The position numbers and the translations under genes are program-made. DNA of 64,000 bases from assembly GCA_938015295.1 (NCBI GenBank), contig CALLQB010000008.1, positions 1 through 64,000 on the forward strand, in the 5' to 3' direction. Shown here one piece after another: positions 26,191 to 35,142 of this stretch. Origin of the DNA: an uncultured Acidimicrobiales bacterium. Lineage in GTDB: Bacteria > Actinomycetota > Acidimicrobiia > Acidimicrobiales > SHLQ01. A model generated the notes under the pieces. That model made no database searches, was not told where the DNA came from, and was given only the letters and a program-made list of their open reading frames with translations. Each line of letters starts with the position of its first letter. Position 1 is the first letter of the stretch.

Positions 26191-26376
26191 CTACAACCCG
26201 AAGTAATCCGCGTCGCTTTGTTCGTCAGAGCCTTCGGGTCGCAATGCCCGAAGATTCTTATCGAACTCGTCAATACTGTGGTCGAACTTTTTCGGTCGTG
26301 CGGTCCAGAGCCACATCACCAGCGACCCGACGACACTCAACCCAACTGCGATCAACAAAAACCCGATCGCGCTCAT
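26191..26376 (-). CDS. Small single-pass membrane protein between moaE and mreB
   Basis: A 61-residue protein: one N-terminal membrane helix (IGFLLIAVGLSVVGSLVMWLW) and a charged cytoplasmic tail ending in DADYFGL. Its ATG overlaps the moaE stop by 4 bases and its stop lies 6 bases before mreB, so translational coupling supports it as a real gene. Function unknown. Confidence 0.7.
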   Translation of the reverse strand: MSAIGFLLIAVGLSVVGSLVMWLWTARPKKFDHSIDEFDKNLRALRPEGSDEQSDADYFGL

Positions 26377-26906
26377 GAAGCGTTCTCTGGCGACTGGCCT
26401 GCAAGCTGCTCAGCAGCCTGGGTGTCGGCTGCTTCGATAAGATGCTGCGGCTCAAGACCCCAACTTTCCCCGTCGCGCCACTTCTCACGCTTCCAGATCG
26501 GCACCGACGACTTGAGCGCGTCGATAGCGAACTTGCCCGCATGGAATGCGGCTTCACGATGAGGTGACGACACCGCCACGACAACCGCCGACTCACCGAC
26601 CGGCACCGGACCAATGCGGTGGATCATGGCAACACGTCGAACATCGGGCCAGCGCTCGCGGAGCTCGTCAGCGACACCGCCCAACCGGGGAACAACATGT
26701 TCTTCATAGGCTTCGTATTCGAGGAGTGACACGTCTTCACGGCCTTCGGAGTGGTCGCGTGCCGTTCCGCTGAAGAGAACGACCGCACCACAATCGGGCC
26801 GCACTGCCCACTCGTAGGCAGCCGCGACCGGTAGCGAGGCAGAAGCAAGGCCAAGCCACGTATCACCCTCTGTTGGCGGTTCCTGAACGTCGAGAGATTC
26901 GCTCAT
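26373..26906 (-). CDS. moaE: Molybdopterin synthase catalytic subunit MoaE
   Basis: A 177-residue MoaE, which with thiocarboxylated MoaD converts cyclic pyranopterin to molybdopterin. Conserved blocks include GAVVLFSGTARDHSEG, LEYEAYEEH, MIHRIGPVPVGESAVVVAVSSPHR, and the catalytic Lys region VPIWKREKW. The first 25 residues are an extra N-terminal extension. ATG 26906 is preferred over the TTG before it. No other moa gene is nearby; it heads the run to mreB. It is divergent from the HtrA-like gene. Confidence 0.9.
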   Translation of the reverse strand: MSESLDVQEPPTEGDTWLGLASASLPVAAAYEWAVRPDCGAVVLFSGTARDHSEGREDVSLLEYEAYEEHVVPRLGGVADELRERWPDVRRVAMIHRIGPVPVGESAVVVAVSSPHREAAFHAGKFAIDALKSSVPIWKREKWRDGESWGLEPQHLIEAADTQAAEQLAGQSPENAS

Positions 26907-27016
26907 CAAGACTCGATGTTACGCCCCATCGCCACAGCGAGTGCCACCAGCCAGGACGAAAACAAAATGCCGTGCCCGCGGTAAACCCTCGGGATTGAGT
27001 CGGTACTCTCCTTTAC

Positions 27017-28207
27017 GTGGCAATGGAGGACCGGGAAAACCCCGAAAAAGACGCGCACGAGGAGCGCTCCGACCCCTCATTTGGGTTCGATGACTCTGGC
27101 GAGCGCGTCTGGCGTCATCCTTCAGAAATCGGTGCAGTGATGGCAGCCGCCAACGGTGTTTCACCTGTGCCGGTGCCAAGAAACCGGCACACGGTCGGGC
27201 TCATCAGCCTCGGAGCCTCGCTCGCCCTTTTGGCGGTAACCATCGTCTCGTTCGCTTCGCCCGGCCCTGACTCGTCGGTCGCCGACCAGTTGGCCCGCGT
27301 CAACCAGTCGGCAACCATCGAAACGGTGTTGTACGAATCCGAGGTTGCGACAACTCCAAACGACACAACACCCCTTCGCAGTCACGAGGGCGTGATGCGT
27401 GTGGAACGTTGGGGCGGTGGCCGAAAAGGCCAAGGCAACGGTGTCATGATCTTCGACGATGGCTACATCGCCACATCGCGAGCTCTGGTTGCGGGCGCAA
27501 CGCAGGTTCTCGTACACGACCCCGTTGGCAACAGCTACAAGGCGAAAATCGTCGGCGGTGATTTCATTCTCGATATCGCTGTCCTGAAGATCGATGCGCC
27601 AGACCTTGCCAAGGCCGATATGGCCAACGACGACCCCGAGCGCGGCGACATGGTGCATGTCGCCGACACCTGGACAAACGAAGTCGTAAGCACCCGTGTG
27701 CTGGGCGTCGACGAAGTGGTGGCTGACCGCAACGGCTTCCATCGCCAAGAACTTGTCGAATACGCAGCGGCAGTGGGGCCCTTCGCCGAGGGTGCGCCCG
27801 TTATGAACGATGACGATCAAGTAGTCGCCATGGTCGTACCGATCGATCACGACTCGGCGTTTAACTATGCGCTCGACATCAACGCGGTCCGCCTCGCAGC
27901 ACATCAGATAATCGAGACCGGATTCGTCAACCACGTTGCGTGGATCGGCATCAAAGGAAAAAATCTCGATCCGGGCAAAGGTGTTCGAGTCGAAACCGTC
28001 GTCGGCGGTTCACCCGCCGATGCCGCCGGACTTCAGGTCGACGATGTCATCATCACCATTGCTCGGCATCCTGTCTCGTCGCTAGCTGATCTGCACGACA
28101 CGCTTGGCGATCTGGCAGCGCGCCAAGTCGCCCAGATTGAAGTTGTGCGCGATGGCAAGACCATCAAAACCGACATAACCCTCGGCCTGCGAGCCAAGAT
28201 CAAATAG
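27017..28207 (+). CDS. HtrA-like trypsin-fold PDZ protein lacking the catalytic triad (pseudoprotease)
   Basis: A 396-residue membrane protein: an acidic cytoplasmic N terminus, a membrane segment near residues 58-78, a trypsin-like domain (about 120-300) and a C-terminal PDZ domain (VRVETVVGGSPADAAGLQ). The fold matches HtrA/DegP. However, the NNHV histidine motif reads TSRALV and the GNSGGP serine motif reads AEGAP; only the Asp region (ILDIAVLKI) is kept. It is therefore probably non-proteolytic, perhaps a binding or sensing protein. GTG 27017 has TACTCT ending 7 bases upstream. Confidence 0.8.
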   Translation: MAMEDRENPEKDAHEERSDPSFGFDDSGERVWRHPSEIGAVMAAANGVSPVPVPRNRHTVGLISLGASLALLAVTIVSFASPGPDSSVADQLARVNQSATIETVLYESEVATTPNDTTPLRSHEGVMRVERWGGGRKGQGNGVMIFDDGYIATSRALVAGATQVLVHDPVGNSYKAKIVGGDFILDIAVLKIDAPDLAKADMANDDPERGDMVHVADTWTNEVVSTRVLGVDEVVADRNGFHRQELVEYAAAVGPFAEGAPVMNDDDQVVAMVVPIDHDSAFNYALDINAVRLAAHQIIETGFVNHVAWIGIKGKNLDPGKGVRVETVVGGSPADAAGLQVDDVIITIARHPVSSLADLHDTLGDLAARQVAQIEVVRDGKTIKTDITLGLRAKIK

Positions 28208-28234
28208 TCGGCAAAGCGCAGTTAGCAACGGCGG

Positions 28235-29347
28235 CTAGCGAGGCAATCGTGCTCGCCGGACAAGTATGCCAATGCCAATGGCCGCGCCAAGTGCGACCAG
28301 CGCAGTCGCTCCGAGCGCAAGCATCTGTCGACGTTTGGCATTGAGGTTGCCGAGCGGACCGGCATCGTGACCGGCTACGTACGCTTCTTCGTTGGAATGC
28401 GACGGCTCCCAACCAAGGGCCCGCATACGGTCGTTAGCTATCACCCAAGGATGGGTGATGTAGGGCATGATCCCCGGTGGCGTGCGGGTAAACCCAAGCT
28501 TGAACCTCACCACCGACAACAGGCGGGCGGCGGGATCGGGCAAATGCAGCCGAGGTTTCGGTCCAGCGAGCGCTGCCAACAGATCGGGGGTAATCCACGC
28601 ATCAGGAGCGACGTTGATAGGGCCGGTGACGTGATGGGCCACCGCAAGTGTCACCGCAGACGCCAAGTCATCAACGTGCAGATATTGGCCTGGGGCTTCG
28701 CCTGACTCTGAGCGAATGACCGCAGCCGACGCTAGGAGATCGCTCAGTCCACCACGACGCTGCTCGCTCACCACCACCGCAGGTCTCACGATCGTGAGCA
28801 TGCGCTCTGCGTCGCCGGCGGCCCAATCGTTGGCTACCTGTTCGACCATCGCCATGTGTGCGGCGAAGGCGAACTCTCTGTTGGGTCGCACGGGAGCGTC
28901 TTCGGTGATGGGCATCGGATTGTCCGGCCACGCGCCGTAAACCATTGCACTCGAAAGCACCACAAAGTGTTTGACGCCCACAGCTGTTGCTGCGTCGAGA
29001 ACGCGTCGGATGATTGCGAGATCTAAACGCCCGTCTTCGGGCGTGACCGCATCGGCCCGCACGTTGAACGAACAGTGAACCACCGTGTCGGCGCCAGCTA
29101 GCAAGGCCGCCGGATCGTCGGTTGCGAGATCTGCAAGGTGGAACTCGGCCAGCGAACTTGAGCCACCGAAACGGTCGATGCCAACCACACGGGCCCCGGC
29201 AAGTGACGTCGCAAGCGCATTTGCGACCCGACCACCAACAATCCCGGCAGCACCGGTGACAACGATCTGAGGACTGTGCAACGGTTCCAGTTGGGACACT
29301 TTTTGTCTGACCTCGCCAGTCACCGAGCCGCTCATAGGATCTACCAT
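28235..29347 (-). CDS. NAD-dependent epimerase/dehydratase family protein with C-terminal membrane anchor
   Basis: A 370-residue extended-SDR protein. The Rossmann motif is VVTGAAGIVGGRV and the active-site region is LSSAMVYGAWP, with the catalytic Tyr followed by a less standard Lys region. The last 30 residues form a membrane helix (MLALGATALVALGAAIGIGILV) with a basic end, so the enzyme is probably bound to the membrane. The substrate is likely a nucleotide sugar or a steroid/hopanoid-like compound but cannot be read here. ATG 29335 is an alternative start. It converges with the HtrA-like gene. Confidence 0.8.
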   Translation of the reverse strand: MVDPMSGSVTGEVRQKVSQLEPLHSPQIVVTGAAGIVGGRVANALATSLAGARVVGIDRFGGSSSLAEFHLADLATDDPAALLAGADTVVHCSFNVRADAVTPEDGRLDLAIIRRVLDAATAVGVKHFVVLSSAMVYGAWPDNPMPITEDAPVRPNREFAFAAHMAMVEQVANDWAAGDAERMLTIVRPAVVVSEQRRGGLSDLLASAAVIRSESGEAPGQYLHVDDLASAVTLAVAHHVTGPINVAPDAWITPDLLAALAGPKPRLHLPDPAARLLSVVRFKLGFTRTPPGIMPYITHPWVIANDRMRALGWEPSHSNEEAYVAGHDAGPLGNLNAKRRQMLALGATALVALGAAIGIGILVRRARLPR

Positions 29348-29392
29348 GCCAATGAAGGGACCCCAGTTCCACTCCTGCGACTGAAAGTTCTC

Positions 29393-30676
29393 ATGACCGA
29401 CGATTTGCCAGAACAGCCCAGCGACGACGAAAACCCCGATTCTTCGTCGTCCTCCCCCGCCGATCCATTCGCCCAGTTCTCACAGATTCCGCTCTTCGGC
29501 GACCTCTTTAAGGTCATGCAGGGCCAGGGTTCGCCCGACTGGGGAGGAGCGCGACAATTCGCTGTCATGATCGCGTCGGGCGGCGAAAGTCAGCCCAACG
29601 TCGACCCGCTCGAACGCATGGCGTACGAGAGCCTTCTCCGCATCGCTGAACTGCATATCGCCAACGCAACGGGCCTTACGATCTCCGCCGGCGGTGTCCC
29701 GCTGACCATCGACGTCGTGACGCGCACCGACTGGGCGACGTCCACCATCGATACCTACCGACCCATCTTTGAGCGACTCACCAGCTCGCTCACCGCCGAA
29801 CCACCTCCGCTCGATACCGCCGACCCGAGCGCCGCCTTCCTTGGCCCCCTCATGGCGATGATGGGCCCGATGATGCTCAACATGACCGCCGGTTCGATGG
29901 TCGGACATCTCGCACGAAAATCGCTCGGTACCTACGATCTGCCGATTCCCCGAGAAGGCGGCGACCGATTGATGGTCGTCGGGGCCAACGTCGAGGAGTT
30001 CCGCGATTTGTGGAGCATCGACGCCGACGACATGCGGCTATGGGTCTGCCTCAACGAAGTCGCCCATCACGCAGTGTTTCGGGTTCCGCACGTGCGCGAG
30101 CGGCTGCTCGAACTTCTCGGCGACCATGCCTCTGGCTTCAGTCCCAATCCGAATGCGCTCGAAGACAAACTCGGCAACTTCGATCCAATGAGTGGCGATA
30201 TGAGCGGGTTGCAGGAAATGTTTGGCGATCCCGAGGTTGTTCTGGGCGCCGTGCGGTCCGACATCCAACGCGCAATTCTTCCCCAGATAGCGGCGCTCGT
30301 CGCGGCCATCGAAGGGTATGTCGACCACATCATGGACAAGGTCGGCACGGGCCTCATCGGCTCGTACGCCATGTTGTCTGAGGCTCTTCGTCGGCGCCGC
30401 GTCGAGGCCGATCAATCTGACCGCTTCGTCGGACAGCTTCTAGGGCTTGAACTGACCCAGACACAGTTCGACGAAGGCGCTGCGTTCATCGCAGGCATCA
30501 TCGAGCGCAGCGGCGAAGACGTGTTGTCCAGATTGTGGGAGTCGCACGACTCGTTACCAACCCCAGCCGAGATTTCGGCACCCGGCCTCTGGCTAGCTCG
30601 GGTCCTCGGCGAAACTGGCGAACTCACCACTCCCGATTTCGAAGTTCCCGACGATCTCAGCGGCCTAGACGACTAA
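29393..30676 (+). CDS. DUF2342 (zinc-dependent metalloprotease-like) family protein
   Basis: A 427-residue protein matching the actinobacterial DUF2342 family by its acidic N terminus, the LFGDLFKVMQGQG block, and the helical core with the NVEEF-x-DL-W block. Members are annotated as zinc-dependent metalloproteases or F420-biosynthesis-associated proteins, with no firm function. The metal motif usually reads H-E-x-x-H; here it is LNEVAHH, with Asn at the first position. ATG 29393 is used; no strong ribosome-binding site is visible. It converges with the MFS gene across a long hairpin. Confidence 0.8.
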   Translation: MTDDLPEQPSDDENPDSSSSSPADPFAQFSQIPLFGDLFKVMQGQGSPDWGGARQFAVMIASGGESQPNVDPLERMAYESLLRIAELHIANATGLTISAGGVPLTIDVVTRTDWATSTIDTYRPIFERLTSSLTAEPPPLDTADPSAAFLGPLMAMMGPMMLNMTAGSMVGHLARKSLGTYDLPIPREGGDRLMVVGANVEEFRDLWSIDADDMRLWVCLNEVAHHAVFRVPHVRERLLELLGDHASGFSPNPNALEDKLGNFDPMSGDMSGLQEMFGDPEVVLGAVRSDIQRAILPQIAALVAAIEGYVDHIMDKVGTGLIGSYAMLSEALRRRRVEADQSDRFVGQLLGLELTQTQFDEGAAFIAGIIERSGEDVLSRLWESHDSLPTPAEISAPGLWLARVLGETGELTTPDFEVPDDLSGLDD

Positions 30677-30678
30677 CC

Positions 30679-30740
30679 CAACCCGGAATCTCGTGACACC
30701 AGACGACAAAAAGTGTCGCTGTGGGTCACGAGATTTTGGG
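30679..30740. terminator. Bidirectional stem-loop between convergent genes
   Basis: AATCTCGTGAC (30687-30697) pairs perfectly with GTCACGAGATT (30725-30735). Outer AACCC/GGGTT arms extend the stem and a small inner hairpin (CGACA/TGTCG) sits in the loop. It fills the 65 bases between the converging DUF2342 and MFS genes; its right arm runs into a T stretch. Confidence 0.65.
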
Positions 30741-30741
30741 T

Positions 30742-32313
30742 TTACTTCCAGTCGACTGCGTCAGGGTCGGGTTCGGCTGAACCTGTTGGGCCGGTTACCT
30801 CGAGTTCCTGGGTTGGCTCGAACTGGGGAACGGTGCGGTTCAAGGCCGAGTCTTTGGTGCCGTACTTCGCCATGATTTCCGACATCCCTGCCGGAGGTCT
30901 CGGACGACTTGGACGCAGATCGTCATCGCTCAACGTGATGGTCTCGGTTGGGGCCTTGCGACGGGTCGGCACCGACGCACCACGCGAGCCAAAGAAGTAC
31001 GACAGCCCGGCGATTGCCAGCCCAATACCTACGACGAGATAGCCAATGCTTGCGCGCCCAGCTAGCGGCGCAACGGCGGGCACGAACGCACCGAAAGCCC
31101 AGCTCAGCTGAAACCGGGCCTCAAAGCGAGCAAACGACCGGCCCCAGTTCGCTGCCGGAGCGTCGCGCTGAACAATCGCGTCGAAGACAAGCTTGCCCGT
31201 CGCCGCCGCCATCCCAATTGCGCCAGCGATCAACACCGCACCGAAGAGGTCGCCCGCCCACCCGGCAACCAAGGCTGACATCATCGCGAGAAGTAACACG
31301 CCGAGCAGAATGTTCTCCTCAGGAAACTGGGCGCGCAGACGTGGGGCGTACTTAGCGCCCGCAAGCGCGCTCGCACCTGCTGCAGCGGCAACGAGTCCGA
31401 AATGCCAAACAGGAGCGCCGGGGACGCCGGTGATATCGACAATGTCAAGACCATTGAACAGCCCGGTTGCCGCGCCGCTCGAGGATCCGAAACCGCTCAT
31501 CGAGATGCCGTCCTCACCACCCCGCAGCTCGAACGCCAGCAAGAACGTGACAAACCCAACCGCAGCGCGCAGGGCGCCCATCGCACCCGCAGCCAAGGTG
31601 ATGCCACGGCTTCGAAGGTCTTCCTTTTCTTCGGCTTCGATCGGTTGTTCTGCGACGACCACTTTCGGCAACCGCAACGCATTGATCACACCAAAGGCGA
31701 AGATTGCGCACGCAACCCCCGCTGCCCAACCCGGACCGCCGAACAACGAAAAGAAGCCACCAAGCGCAGCGCCGACTGCGCCGGACAAACCGCTGATCAG
31801 CGCCAGCTTCGAATTCGCCTCGACAAGTTCCTCAGTATCGTCAACCAAACGCGGCACAAGCGCACTCTTTGCAATGCCATAGGCCTTTTGCAGAATCAAG
31901 ACGCCAAACGCTTCGGGAAACAACCAAAGCGTGTCGGTGTGGCCGATCATCAAAAACGCGAGCACCGAACGCAACCCGAGCGCACCGATAATCATCGCTC
32001 GTCGCCCGCCCTTTACCCGGTCGAGCGCCGGACCAATGAGCGGAGTGACCACAGCAAAGGGTGCAACCGTGCACACGAGATACAGCGCAACCCGCCAACG
32101 TGCGTCGCTCGGGTCGATCGAAAAGAAGATCGATCCGGCGAGCGCCAACGCCAAAGCACCATCGCCAGCGCCGTTGAACGCGTGGGTGCGAGCGAGCCGA
32201 CCAAACGGCGAACGCCGAAGTGTTTCGGGAAGCTTGCGCGGTGTCGAGGCAGAGCCTGCACGAGCGCGACGCTTCGGTGCGTTGAGCTCTCTCCAACCGT
32301 CGGGCTGATTCAC
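30742..32313 (-). CDS. MFS transporter
   Basis: A 523-residue major facilitator. About 12 membrane segments are visible, with the typical loop motif LIGPALDRVKGGRRAMI after helix 2. It has a basic 35-residue N-terminal extension and a C-terminal tail of about 90 polar residues rich in Pro, Thr and Asp. The substrate is unknown. GTG 32313 has TAGGAT ending 7 bases upstream, indicating its own leaderless transcript. Confidence 0.85.
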   Translation of the reverse strand: MNQPDGWRELNAPKRRARAGSASTPRKLPETLRRSPFGRLARTHAFNGAGDGALALALAGSIFFSIDPSDARWRVALYLVCTVAPFAVVTPLIGPALDRVKGGRRAMIIGALGLRSVLAFLMIGHTDTLWLFPEAFGVLILQKAYGIAKSALVPRLVDDTEELVEANSKLALISGLSGAVGAALGGFFSLFGGPGWAAGVACAIFAFGVINALRLPKVVVAEQPIEAEEKEDLRSRGITLAAGAMGALRAAVGFVTFLLAFELRGGEDGISMSGFGSSSGAATGLFNGLDIVDITGVPGAPVWHFGLVAAAAGASALAGAKYAPRLRAQFPEENILLGVLLLAMMSALVAGWAGDLFGAVLIAGAIGMAAATGKLVFDAIVQRDAPAANWGRSFARFEARFQLSWAFGAFVPAVAPLAGRASIGYLVVGIGLAIAGLSYFFGSRGASVPTRRKAPTETITLSDDDLRPSRPRPPAGMSEIMAKYGTKDSALNRTVPQFEPTQELEVTGPTGSAEPDPDAVDWK

Positions 32314-32410
32314 AGCTCCAATCCTACGACGTCAACCCGATGAGCACGGCCCCGCCCTGCCCATTGCCCCAACTTTTCCTCGTCGAGTCGAACGTTCGGT
32401 GTTTGCTGCC

Positions 32411-32845
32411 CTACGCGGCCTTGGATGATTCCAACAAGGGCAGCGTCGCGAGAAGTTTCCTGTCTCGTTTGTGGGTGAGCTTGTCGGCGGCTCGCGAAAC
32501 AGTAAGCCACTTCACCCGGTCGACCTCGTCATTGACCTCGAATGCGCCATCGCGAATCGACATCTCCCAGTAGTGCACCCGCTTCGGGCGGCCTCGCCGG
32601 TCGACATAACGGACCGTTTCAAGTTTCGCGCCGAGCCTGCACCGAAAGCCCGTCTCTTCGCGCACCTCTCGCAAGGCCGCTTGTTTGTATGTCTCGTCGG
32701 CGGATTCACACTTGCCTTTGGGGAAGCTCCAGTCGTCGTAACGCGGCCGATGGACAAGGAGAACTTCGGTGTCGCCGTCACCATTCAGACGCGTGACAAG
32801 ACCACCGGCGGCTCGTACAACACACGGGTCTGACTTCTGTCCCAT
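32411..32845 (-). CDS. Nudix hydrolase, MutT/Ap4A-hydrolase-like
   Basis: A 144-residue single-domain Nudix protein. The Nudix box is complete: GKCESADETYKQAALREVRE followed by ETGF. It would hydrolyse a nucleoside diphosphate linked to another moiety. It lies directly downstream of ppk1 on the same strand, the arrangement seen for mutT1 and ppk1 in mycobacteria, but it lacks the C-terminal histidine phosphatase domain of MutT1. An 80-base gap with a short tandem repeat separates it from ppk1. Confidence 0.85.
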   Translation of the reverse strand: MGQKSDPCVVRAAGGLVTRLNGDGDTEVLLVHRPRYDDWSFPKGKCESADETYKQAALREVREETGFRCRLGAKLETVRYVDRRGRPKRVHYWEMSIRDGAFEVNDEVDRVKWLTVSRAADKLTHKRDRKLLATLPLLESSKAA

Positions 32846-32875
32846 ACCGAGGGATTCGGCCAGATTTTCGTTTCA

Positions 32876-32899
32876 CTTGAGAACTTGAGAACTTGAGAA
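32876..32899. repeat. Three tandem copies of an 8-bp unit (cttgagaa)
   Basis: Three perfect back-to-back copies of cttgagaa lie in the 80-base gap between ppk1 and the Nudix gene. On the transcribed strand they read TTCTCAAG three times. No stem is formed; a regulatory or slippage-prone site is possible. Confidence 0.85.
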
Positions 32900-32925
32900 A
32901 CGGTCTTCGGGGGCCGTGTCGGCCG

Positions 32926-35097
32926 TCAGCGGCCTTCGAACGCCTCAGCCAAAGCCAGATGTTGAAAAAGCTCGTGAGCATTGCTGCCGACACCCTCGGA
33001 CTGCCGCCGCCATGAGCCGTCGGCGTGCAATATCCACGCCAGCTGGTCGTCGTCAAGCAGTACATCGAGCACCACATCGATCTTTGACTGCAACGCTGGT
33101 TCGTCGACATGCGTGAGCACTTCAATTCGCCGGTTCAAGTTGCGAGGCATCAGATCGGCCGAACCAATGAAGTAGGCCGGCTCGCCCGTTCCTTTGCCGT
33201 TAGCGAAAAAATACACGCGGGAGTGTTCGAGGAATCGGCCAACGATCGACCGGACCCGAATGTTGTCCTGGCCGCTGTACCCAGGTCGTAGCCCGCAGAT
33301 TCCGCGGACAATCAAATCGATCTGCACCCCGACTTCGGCTGCTTCGTACAGCTGGCTGATCAGTTCGGGGTCGACAAGGCTATTCATCTTCATGATGATG
33401 CGGCCGTCGGCACCATGTGCGGCTTCTTCGCGGATCAAGTCTCGCAACGCCGGACGGAGCTGATCGGGGGCAACAAGAATCCGTTGATAGTCGACGTCGC
33501 GTCCGTAGCCGGTGAGCTGATTGAAAAGATTCGCAAGGTCATCGCCGATCTGCTGATCGGCGGTAAGAAGGCCAAAGTCTTCGTAGAGTCGGGCGGTGCG
33601 ATGGTTGTAGTTTCCGGTTCCGATGTGGCAATAACGCCGTATCTTTTTGCCCTCGTCCCGCACGATCATGATGGTCTTGCTGTGGATCTTGAGACCGATC
33701 AGGCCGTACGCAACATGCACCCCCGCCTGCTCGAGTCGTCTTGCCCAGCCAATGTTGGCCTGTTCGTCGAAACGCGCTTTGAGCTCGATGAGAACCGCTA
33801 CTTGCTTGCCTGACTCAGCAGCACGAACCAGCGCGTCGATCAGGGGACTATCGCCAGATGTGCGATAGAGGGTCATCTTGATTGCAAGAACATGTGCGTC
33901 AACCGACGCCTGGTGAATCAGCTCTCCCACCGACACCGTGAACGACTCGTACGGGTGATGCACCAAGATGTCGCCCTCAGAGAGTCGGGCAAACATGTTG
34001 ACTCTTTCGTCGGCCTTTGGTTGCAATGCAGGCGGAGTTACCGCTGTCCATGCCGGGTACCGCAGGTCGGGACGGTCAATGTCGACGATCTCGGCCAAGC
34101 CGGTCATGTCGAGCAGCGTTTCTTCGACGAACACGTCTTCGGGTGCGAGATCGAGTTCGTCGAGCAACAGACCCTGGATCTGTTCATCGACTTCGCCCGA
34201 GACCTCGAGGCGGATCGCCCGGCCAAATCGGCGGCGGCGAAGTTCCATCTCCACTGCAAAGAGCAGATCCTCGGCCTCTTCCTCTTCGTAGGTGAGGTCG
34301 GCGTTGCGGGTTACCCGGAAGAACTGCTGGCTTTCAATCTCCATCCCAAGGAACAGCGCATCAAGATGATGGCTAATCACGTCCTCTAGCAGCACGAAAT
34401 GCGGCTCTTCGACCGAGGGAAGTGCCAACAGCCGGGGGAACGAGTTCGGGATCTTCACCCGGGCAAAGAGTTGCCGACCGGTGTTTGAGTCGCGTAGGAC
34501 GACAGCGAGGTTGAGCGACAGGTCGCTGATATAGGGAAACGGATGGCCGGGATCGATAGCCAGCGGGGTCAGAACCGGGAAGATCCGTTCGCGAAACAGC
34601 TCGTCGAGGTAGTCGACATCGGCCTGGTCAAGTTGGCTGACCTTGCGAACGACGATGCCGTTCGCGACGAGCCCGGGACGCACCAGCTCCTTAAAGATCT
34701 GTTGCTTGTCGAAGGTCAATCTTCGGACGGCGTCGGTGACCGCTCGGAGTTGTTCGACCGGGGTGCGCCCATCAGGGCCACGAAGTGCCACCTCACCCGC
34801 GACCTGGTCCTTCAGGCCGGCAACGCGTACCTGGAAGAACTCGTCGAGGTTCGATGAATAGATCGACAGAAAACGGACCCGTTCGAGCAGCGGAACATTC
34901 GGGTCCTTTGCCAAGGCAAGAACACGAGCGTTGAACGCGAGCCAGGACAGCTCGCGGTTGAGGTACGGCGAGTCGTTGTCATCAAACGAGGGGATGACGA
35001 AGGAGCTCTCGAAGCCACCGAGAAGGCGGTCGGCTGCGGCGTCGTTCGCCGAGTCTGGATCTGGTACCACGGCTTCCCAGTCGGCCGAATTTCCCAC
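32926..35097 (-). CDS. ppk1: Polyphosphate kinase 1
   Basis: A 723-residue PPK1, which reversibly makes polyphosphate from ATP. The N-terminal block LNRELSWLAFNARVL, the IHSKTIMIVRDE segment and CHIGTGNYNHRTARLYEDF carry the conserved histidines, including the one autophosphorylated in the family, and MPRNLNRRIEVL closes the C-terminal domain. The length is normal for the family. Start GTG 35097. The ROK kinase gene is 45 bases upstream and the Nudix gene downstream, so phosphate and sugar-phosphate metabolism cluster here. Confidence 0.95.
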   Translation of the reverse strand: MGNSADWEAVVPDPDSANDAAADRLLGGFESSFVIPSFDDNDSPYLNRELSWLAFNARVLALAKDPNVPLLERVRFLSIYSSNLDEFFQVRVAGLKDQVAGEVALRGPDGRTPVEQLRAVTDAVRRLTFDKQQIFKELVRPGLVANGIVVRKVSQLDQADVDYLDELFRERIFPVLTPLAIDPGHPFPYISDLSLNLAVVLRDSNTGRQLFARVKIPNSFPRLLALPSVEEPHFVLLEDVISHHLDALFLGMEIESQQFFRVTRNADLTYEEEEAEDLLFAVEMELRRRRFGRAIRLEVSGEVDEQIQGLLLDELDLAPEDVFVEETLLDMTGLAEIVDIDRPDLRYPAWTAVTPPALQPKADERVNMFARLSEGDILVHHPYESFTVSVGELIHQASVDAHVLAIKMTLYRTSGDSPLIDALVRAAESGKQVAVLIELKARFDEQANIGWARRLEQAGVHVAYGLIGLKIHSKTIMIVRDEGKKIRRYCHIGTGNYNHRTARLYEDFGLLTADQQIGDDLANLFNQLTGYGRDVDYQRILVAPDQLRPALRDLIREEAAHGADGRIIMKMNSLVDPELISQLYEAAEVGVQIDLIVRGICGLRPGYSGQDNIRVRSIVGRFLEHSRVYFFANGKGTGEPAYFIGSADLMPRNLNRRIEVLTHVDEPALQSKIDVVLDVLLDDDQLAWILHADGSWRRQSEGVGSNAHELFQHLALAEAFEGR

Positions 35098-35142
35098 AAG
35101 TTCATCAAAGCACGATAAAGGGCGACGCGCTGGCGACTTTAC

